From NCBI RefSeq assembly GCF_946477055.1, contig NZ_CAMKXG010000229.1, positions 1 through 5,714 of the forward strand: a stretch of DNA of 5,714 bases. The letters are read 5' to 3'. Below are positions 5,601 to 5,714 of the stretch, piece by piece. The position numbers and the translations under genes were made by a program. This DNA is from Lonsdalea britannica (GTDB lineage Bacteria; Pseudomonadota; Gammaproteobacteria; Enterobacterales; Enterobacteriaceae). How positions within the stretch are numbered: the first letter of the stretch is position 1; each line of letters begins with the position of its first letter. The notes beneath the pieces are model-generated. The model saw only the letters and a list, made by a program, of their open reading frames with translations. It was not told the DNA's origin and did not search any database.

Positions 5601-5623
5601 TCGCAGTAAGCCCCACGCCCGTG
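5571..5623. terminator. Large hairpin spanning the argP stop; possible shared terminator of argP and yggE
   Basis: CACGGGCGT (5571-5579) pairs with ACGCCCGTG (5615-5623). GGG (5581-5583) with CCC (5611-5613) and CTGCG (5586-5590) with CGCAG (5602-5606) extend the stem inward to an 11-base loop. The left arm is the end of the argP coding sequence. No T-tract follows on either strand, so it may be a weak or assisted terminator or a 3'-end-protecting hairpin. Confidence 0.5.
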
Positions 5624-5634
5624 TAATGAGAACA

Positions 5635-5714
5635 TCAGGGCTGGCGTTGCAGCTCATATACAACGTCGACCTGATCGTCGAAATGAATGGTTTGCTGTTC
5701 GTAAGTCTGGGATG
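5635..5714 (-). CDS. yggE: 3' end of yggE, SIMPL-domain (DUF541) protein, partial
   Basis: The last 25 codons of a minus-strand gene that runs off the right edge. It reads SQTYEQQTIHFDDQVDVVYE and then LQRQP before a TGA at 5637-5635. This matches the C-terminal strand of the enterobacterial YggE family as I remember it (QTYEQQTI, DDQVDVVF), and yggE is the expected neighbour convergent with argP in E. coli. YggE is a periplasmic SIMPL-domain protein linked to oxidative stress tolerance; its signal peptide would lie outside the window. The tail after VDVV appears shorter than in E. coli. The identification rests on a short stretch plus gene order. Confidence 0.78.
   Translation of the reverse strand, partial: SQTYEQQTIHFDDQVDVVYELQRQP

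Overview
The window reads as chromosomal DNA of an enterobacterium (order Enterobacterales). SerA, RpiA and ArgP are full length and very close to the E. coli proteins as I remember them, in the E. coli gene order serA-rpiA-argP-yggE. The GC-rich third positions, the missing E. coli yqfE remnant and the extra LysR/oxidoreductase pair next to serA suggest a Pectobacteriaceae-type genome (Dickeya, Brenneria, Lonsdalea or a relative). That genus-level guess is inference.

Layout, left to right. Positions 1-83 are a perfect tandem array of the heptamer GGGTCTT, cut by the window edge; its regularly spaced GGG runs fit G-quadruplex formation. Positions 84-219 are intergenic, with a doubtful minus-strand open frame running into the array. 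A LysR-type regulator (220-1119, minus) is divergent from a zinc-free MDR oxidoreductase (1244-2248, plus); the 124-bp gap between them holds candidate LysR boxes. A strong hairpin at 2255-2277 separates the convergent oxidoreductase and serA and probably terminates both.

serA (2305-3537, minus) follows rpiA (3849-4514, minus) across a 311-bp gap. That gap holds the rpiA terminator and what I read as the serA promoter with overlapping inverted repeats. rpiA and argP (4707-5600, plus) are divergent across 192 bp, with a perfect -10 box for rpiA and a dyad on the argP side. The argP end forms a large hairpin with downstream sequence, and the last 80 bases are the 3' end of yggE (minus).

Functionally, most of the window is conserved housekeeping metabolism: serine biosynthesis from 3-phosphoglycerate (SerA), pentose phosphate interconversion (RpiA), and the lysine/arginine-responsive regulator ArgP. 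The accessory part is the left third, with the regulator/oxidoreductase pair and the heptamer array. I found no CRISPR array, transposase, rRNA, tRNA or new defence system. The heptamer array is the most unusual element.
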